The notes under the pieces: model-generated
The model's input: only the letters and a program-made list of their open reading frames with translations
Told to the model about the DNA's origin: nothing
Database searches by the model: none
Origin: Sphingobium sp. Cam5-1
Lineage (GTDB): Bacteria; Pseudomonadota; Alphaproteobacteria; Sphingomonadales; Sphingomonadaceae
NCBI RefSeq assembly: GCF_015693305.1
Contig: NZ_CP065138.1
Location: 434,001 to 498,000, forward strand
Length of the DNA stretch: 64,000 nucleotides
Direction: 5' to 3'
Translations under genes and position numbers: made by a program
Shown here: in pieces, positions 61,031 to 64,000 of the stretch
How positions within the stretch are numbered: the stretch's first letter is position 1
Layout: each line of letters starts with the position of its first letter

Positions 61031-61899
61031 CATGCTCTGGACCTCCGGTCCTGCCGGACTCGCCGCATGGCCTGTCGGATCGGATCGACTGGTTCAGCCA
61101 CGAAATGCAGCCGTTCCCGCCCCTGCATGGTTTCCAGGGTGAGACGGTAGCCGGGGAGCGGTTGCGCTGTGACGATACGGCGGAGGCGAAAGGCGAAATG
61201 ACGCCTGGGTTCGAGCATGCCCGATTTGAGATACAGATGGGCGACATCGAAGCTCCAGCCGTTGAGTTGCCGACCGCCATGCTTGCGTACGATGCGGTAG
61301 AGCCATCGCTCCAGGCCGCCGGTCAGCGAAAAATAGGCAGGATCGATGGTGAGGATCAGCGCCCGATCGAGGATGCCGGCATAGAACCAGTCAGGTAGGA
61401 TCAGTTCGATGCCGACCGGGCGGCCGGAGGCGTCGAGACGCTCCTTCCACTCGTTGATCCATGAAAATCGATGCCGTCGGCGGCCATCGCTTTGCCGGAT
61501 GGAGGTTGCGACGGATGTGGATTGGAGCCGATCGAGCGCCGCCTTCAGGCGGCCATAATGGTCGCCCCCGGCGCTGCGCCGGATGAACCGCAGGATTTCG
61601 TGCGGCGTTGCGACCATCAGTCGCGAGGTCGGGCGTCCCATGTCGCGGGCTTCGACGATCTGGCTTGCGGCCCAGATGAGGATATCGGCGTCCCAGATGG
61701 TCGCCATGCCATGCTCATGGGTCGCTTCCACATCGATCCATATTTTGCCCATGGTGAAGCGGATGGGCGCGGTTCGTTTCCGCTTGGCCAGGCTGAAAAA
61801 GGGCCAGGACATGAGATCCTGCGCGTCGCGCGGCGCGATGTCGCCGGGACCGGGATGGAACAGCTTGAGCTGGCGGGCGCGGGGCGCGGTGACAGTCAT
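61030..61899 (-). CDS. repA: Replication initiator RepA of the integrative element
   Basis: A 289-aa plasmid-type initiator. Blocks include LMSWPFFSLAKRKRTAPIRF, ATIWDADILIWAASQIVEA, TPHEILRFIRRSAGG and YGRLKAALDRLQSTSVATSI (winged-helix part). FSLTGGLERWLYRIVRKHGG and WSFDVAHLYLKSGM follow. It should allow autonomous replication of the excised circle. The start ATG at 61899 lies 2 nt after the alpA-like stop. Iteron-like repeats sit at its 3' end. Confidence 0.88.
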   Translation of the reverse strand: MTVTAPRARQLKLFHPGPGDIAPRDAQDLMSWPFFSLAKRKRTAPIRFTMGKIWIDVEATHEHGMATIWDADILIWAASQIVEARDMGRPTSRLMVATPHEILRFIRRSAGGDHYGRLKAALDRLQSTSVATSIRQSDGRRRHRFSWINEWKERLDASGRPVGIELILPDWFYAGILDRALILTIDPAYFSLTGGLERWLYRIVRKHGGRQLNGWSFDVAHLYLKSGMLEPRRHFAFRLRRIVTAQPLPGYRLTLETMQGRERLHFVAEPVDPIRQAMRRVRQDRRSRA

Positions 61900-61901
61900 G
61901 G

Positions 61902-62159
61902 TCAGCGCCGCACCGGACCATCGCTGCGCATTCGCCTCGCCGGGTGGATCGTTCCGGCGCCGGGATCGGAGGTGGACCGGCGTGTCCCGACCTCGGCCCA
62001 GGCATCGAGGTCGGCAAGGGCGTAGACGATGCGGCCGCCGAGCTTCCGATAGATGGGACCGGTGCCGTAGCAACGATGCTTCTCAAGGGTGCGGGCGGAG
62101 AGGCCGAGATGCACGGCAGCATCGGGCGTCCGCAAATAGCGGGGGCGTACGGGATCCAT
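61902..62159 (-). CDS. AlpA/excisionase-like HTH protein
   Basis: An 85-aa protein with a MerR/AlpA-type winged HTH: YLRTPDAAVHLGLSARTLEKHRCYGTGP and YRKLGGRIVYALADLDAWAEVG. The tail is polar and Arg-rich. Such proteins regulate repA or act as recombination directionality factors in integrative elements. The ATG at 62159 is chosen for GGAG 6 nt upstream; ATGs at 62171 and 62189 are alternatives. Two bases separate it from repA. Confidence 0.8.
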   Translation of the reverse strand: MDPVRPRYLRTPDAAVHLGLSARTLEKHRCYGTGPIYRKLGGRIVYALADLDAWAEVGTRRSTSDPGAGTIHPARRMRSDGPVRR

Positions 62160-62528
62160 CGGCGGCTCCATCAAGGGCATGAGCAGCATGGGCCGCTCGC
62201 GGTTGGTGCCGGACAGATTGGACAATCGCTGGAGGGGCGGAACTCCCGGACTTTGGGGATGATTGTTCCGCTTTCTGGGGGGAGGAAGGCCAGGGGTGCG
62301 GCCGTCATTGGGGGGCGGCGCTTGCAAGGGAGAGCTCAGTTCCGGGAAGACGGTAAAGATGGCCGTTATAGCGCGGCCCCGAGCGTTCACCGGCTGGGGG
62401 AAGGGCGCTGTGCGCGTGGCGACAGAACGCCGCCCACTTTCTCAGAAGAATGCCGTCGCCGCCGGCGACGGCCTATTTTTTTGGAGCCAAGGAAAAGGGA
62501 GGCGGCGTGAAGCCGCCCCCCGGCTCCC
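62160..62528. other. Intergenic region between parB and alpA-repA
   Basis: A gene-free 369-nt stretch holding the repA operon promoter, a plus-strand terminator (62452-62482) and the parB terminator hairpin (62501-62538). Frames here are Arg/Gly-rich noise. An antisense or control RNA is possible (see findings). Confidence 0.45.
62452..62482 (+). terminator. Plus-strand hairpin-T terminator
   Basis: A perfect 9-bp stem GCCGTCGCC (62452-62460)/GGCGACGGC (62464-62472), 3-nt loop, then CTATTTTTTT. No plus-strand gene precedes it. On the minus strand it has no T-run. Confidence 0.7.
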
Positions 62529-62538
62529 TCACGCCGCC
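62501..62538 (-). terminator. Probable terminator at the parB stop
   Basis: A 10-bp inverted repeat GGCGGCGTGA (62501-62510)/TCACGCCGCC (62529-62538) includes the parB stop codon. An inner AGCC/GGCT pair extends it, and TCCCTTTTCC follows on the minus strand. Confidence 0.5.
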
Positions 62539-64000
62539 AAGGGAAGGATTGGCGTTGTCCCGTCAGCGCCACGCGCCTGATCCGCACGGATGAGCGCATG
62601 GGCGTCAACGGTCGGAACGCCGCCGCGCCCGGTATAGGCGCTGGGTGGGAACTGCATCCACAGGGGCACCCAGCGATCCTTCTTGTCCCGCCCGTTGGCA
62701 CCCCCGAGATGATCCTGGACGAGCGTCCGCAGGACTTTCGTCTTCTCACCCGCGTTTGCGACAGCCACCGCGCTTCCACCCACATCGTCCAGCAACGCCC
62801 CCAGCACTTCGCGATCGCGGACAAGCTCAAGAAAGACCGTATCGGCTTCCCACCAGTTTGCCATGTCGACCTGCATGTGGAGGCCGAGCGCTTCTATCAC
62901 GGGGCTGCCGCTGGCGAGCGCTTCGCCCATGACGATTGTGACAACGCGCAGGACATCCTTATCGGACAGGGTCAGCAGGCGAGCAAAAACCGCGGACAGC
63001 GGGTCGCGCGCGACGCCATTCTCCTGATCGTCTTGCGTCGCCTCGAAAGACCCGCCGATCACGGATGGATCATCGGCGCAAAAGCCGAGCAGGCCAAGCA
63101 CGGACCGGCGCTCGCTGTCGAAAACCGTCTCGCCGACCGAGGTTTCGACGCTTTCGCGCAGCGCGTCGCTGCGCGCCGTCTGCGGTTCGGGGGACACCCT
63201 GAAAAGACGGGAGCCCGCGATGGCATGCGCCGCCATCAGGCGCAGCGCGACGTGCCCATGCCCGATCAGAGCGGCGCGCACGGCGGCATGGCGGTGAAGA
63301 TTGACATAGTCACCCATGGCCGAGGTCAGTTCGGGGCGGGCGACCTTTCCTTCGGTCGCGCCACTACCGCTATTCCGCCGAGCGCGATCCGCTGCCTTCC
63401 GGCTCAGATAGCCCTCATGAAAGGCAACTTCGCCATTGGATCGCACCACGATATAGACGCGCCCGCCGCCCCGCTTGCTGGTCTTCTCATATTCCCACTG
63501 GTGGAAATGCTCGGTCGGCGGAACGATGACAGCATCGCTCCATCCCGCGTCAAGATAGCGCTCCCTGCGCGTCTCGATCACCCTATTCTGCTCGGTCCAG
63601 AACAGGTCCGCGTCAGCGAAATAGCGGTCCTCACCAAACAGGTCGCCAAGGATCGTACCCGGGAAAGCGGCCAAGTCGAAAAGGGCGTGACGAACCGGAA
63701 TGGCCTGACCGCCGAACAGCCATCCTTTCAACTGATGTCCGACAGGGGCGTGACAATCAGGATCATCGAGTAGCGCGAGCCATGCCCTCTGCTGGCTCTT
63801 GGTCGCGAGTGTCAGATGGCGCACGGTCGTGGCGTCTATGTCGTCGCGCCGATAGAGTTCGCGGATGCGGGGCAGCAGGTTGCCGAGCGCAAGGATGCGC
63901 CGCACCGTCAGTTCAGATAGACCGAATGTGGACGAAAGATCCTCGAGCGTCCGCCCCTGCTTCACCAGCCGCACAAAGCTCTCCCAGCGCGACACTTCGT
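62529..64000 (-). CDS. ParB/RepB/Spo0J-family partition-like protein (5' end outside window)
   Basis: The frame is open to the last base, so the N-terminal CTPase-like ParB box lies beyond the window; the GTG at 63995 is probably internal. The visible 490 residues begin with the ParB HTH (GRTLEDLSSTFGLSELTVRRILALGNLLPRI). A long C-terminal region follows, typical of the large ParB proteins of sphingomonad integrative elements (HFHQWEYEKTSKRGGGRVYI, ATEGKVARPELTSAMGDYVNLHRHAAVRAAL). It probably serves maintenance of the excised element or regulation rather than chromosome segregation. Confidence 0.85.
   Translation of the reverse strand, partial: EVSRWESFVRLVKQGRTLEDLSSTFGLSELTVRRILALGNLLPRIRELYRRDDIDATTVRHLTLATKSQQRAWLALLDDPDCHAPVGHQLKGWLFGGQAIPVRHALFDLAAFPGTILGDLFGEDRYFADADLFWTEQNRVIETRRERYLDAGWSDAVIVPPTEHFHQWEYEKTSKRGGGRVYIVVRSNGEVAFHEGYLSRKAADRARRNSGSGATEGKVARPELTSAMGDYVNLHRHAAVRAALIGHGHVALRLMAAHAIAGSRLFRVSPEPQTARSDALRESVETSVGETVFDSERRSVLGLLGFCADDPSVIGGSFEATQDDQENGVARDPLSAVFARLLTLSDKDVLRVVTIVMGEALASGSPVIEALGLHMQVDMANWWEADTVFLELVRDREVLGALLDDVGGSAVAVANAGEKTKVLRTLVQDHLGGANGRDKKDRWVPLWMQFPPSAYTGRGGVPTVDAHALIRADQARGADGTTPILPLAA

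Overview
The window looks like chromosomal DNA of a sphingomonad alphaproteobacterium (Sphingobium/Novosphingobium/Sphingomonas type). The basis is high GC, many TonB/Tat-exported glycoside hydrolases, a sphingomonad-type LuxI/PhyH pair, a DUF6481/cold-shock pair, a hemerythrin, an HWE kinase and a Tn4371-like conjugative backbone. No rRNA, tRNA or CRISPR array was seen.

Layout. (1) 1-16,240 holds housekeeping and signalling genes. These are the C-terminal part of a LuxR-type regulator, an ACT-domain protein, a three-gene kaiC-like / response regulator / HWE histidine kinase operon, a hemerythrin, a decayed acyl-CoA synthetase, a spermidine-synthase-like protein, a cold-shock protein with DUF6481, an MbcA/ParS-like antitoxin group, META and SIMPL envelope proteins, a 40-residue membrane peptide, a DUF72 protein and a thioredoxin-reductase-like flavoprotein. 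(2) 16,299-17,338 is a gene graveyard: abutting remnants of a DUF1622 gene, dnaE2 and the C-terminus of a TraA relaxase. (3) 17,692-51,681 is a large plant-glycan island: GH79, GH35, GH43, two GH39, GH106 and two GH3 enzymes, a TonB receptor and an MFS sugar transporter. It also has a LacI regulator, xylB-xylA-aldose epimerase, and two enzymes of non-phosphorylative pentose oxidation (an AraD1/FAH dehydratase and an alpha-ketoglutarate-semialdehyde dehydrogenase). A TetR / SDR / FAD-dehydrogenase module, which looks like aglycone rather than sugar chemistry, is embedded in it. (4) 52,044-54,205 is a luxI-phyH-gntR operon next to a divergent HU gene. (5) 54,666-64,000 is the backbone of an integrative conjugative or mobilizable element: parB, alpA-like, repA, DUF2840, traF, lytic transglycosylase, relaxase, traG and a CopG-like gene. 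The trb (mating-pair) genes that usually follow traG are not seen on that flank.

How the genes fit together. The exported hydrolases would trim xylan, arabinogalactan or plant glycosides. The TonB receptor and MFS permease import the products. Xylose is isomerised and phosphorylated by XylA/XylB; another pentose could be oxidised to alpha-ketoglutarate by the dehydratase and semialdehyde dehydrogenase. LacI-type operators precede the transporter, xylB and the TonB receptor. A second shared element, ATGCAACG then 5 nt then GTTTACTT, precedes GH35 and both GH3 transcription units and may define a second regulon. It also explains why the longest reading frames of two of those genes appear to begin at a false ATG.

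All calls rest on reading the sequence and on family knowledge. No database search was run.
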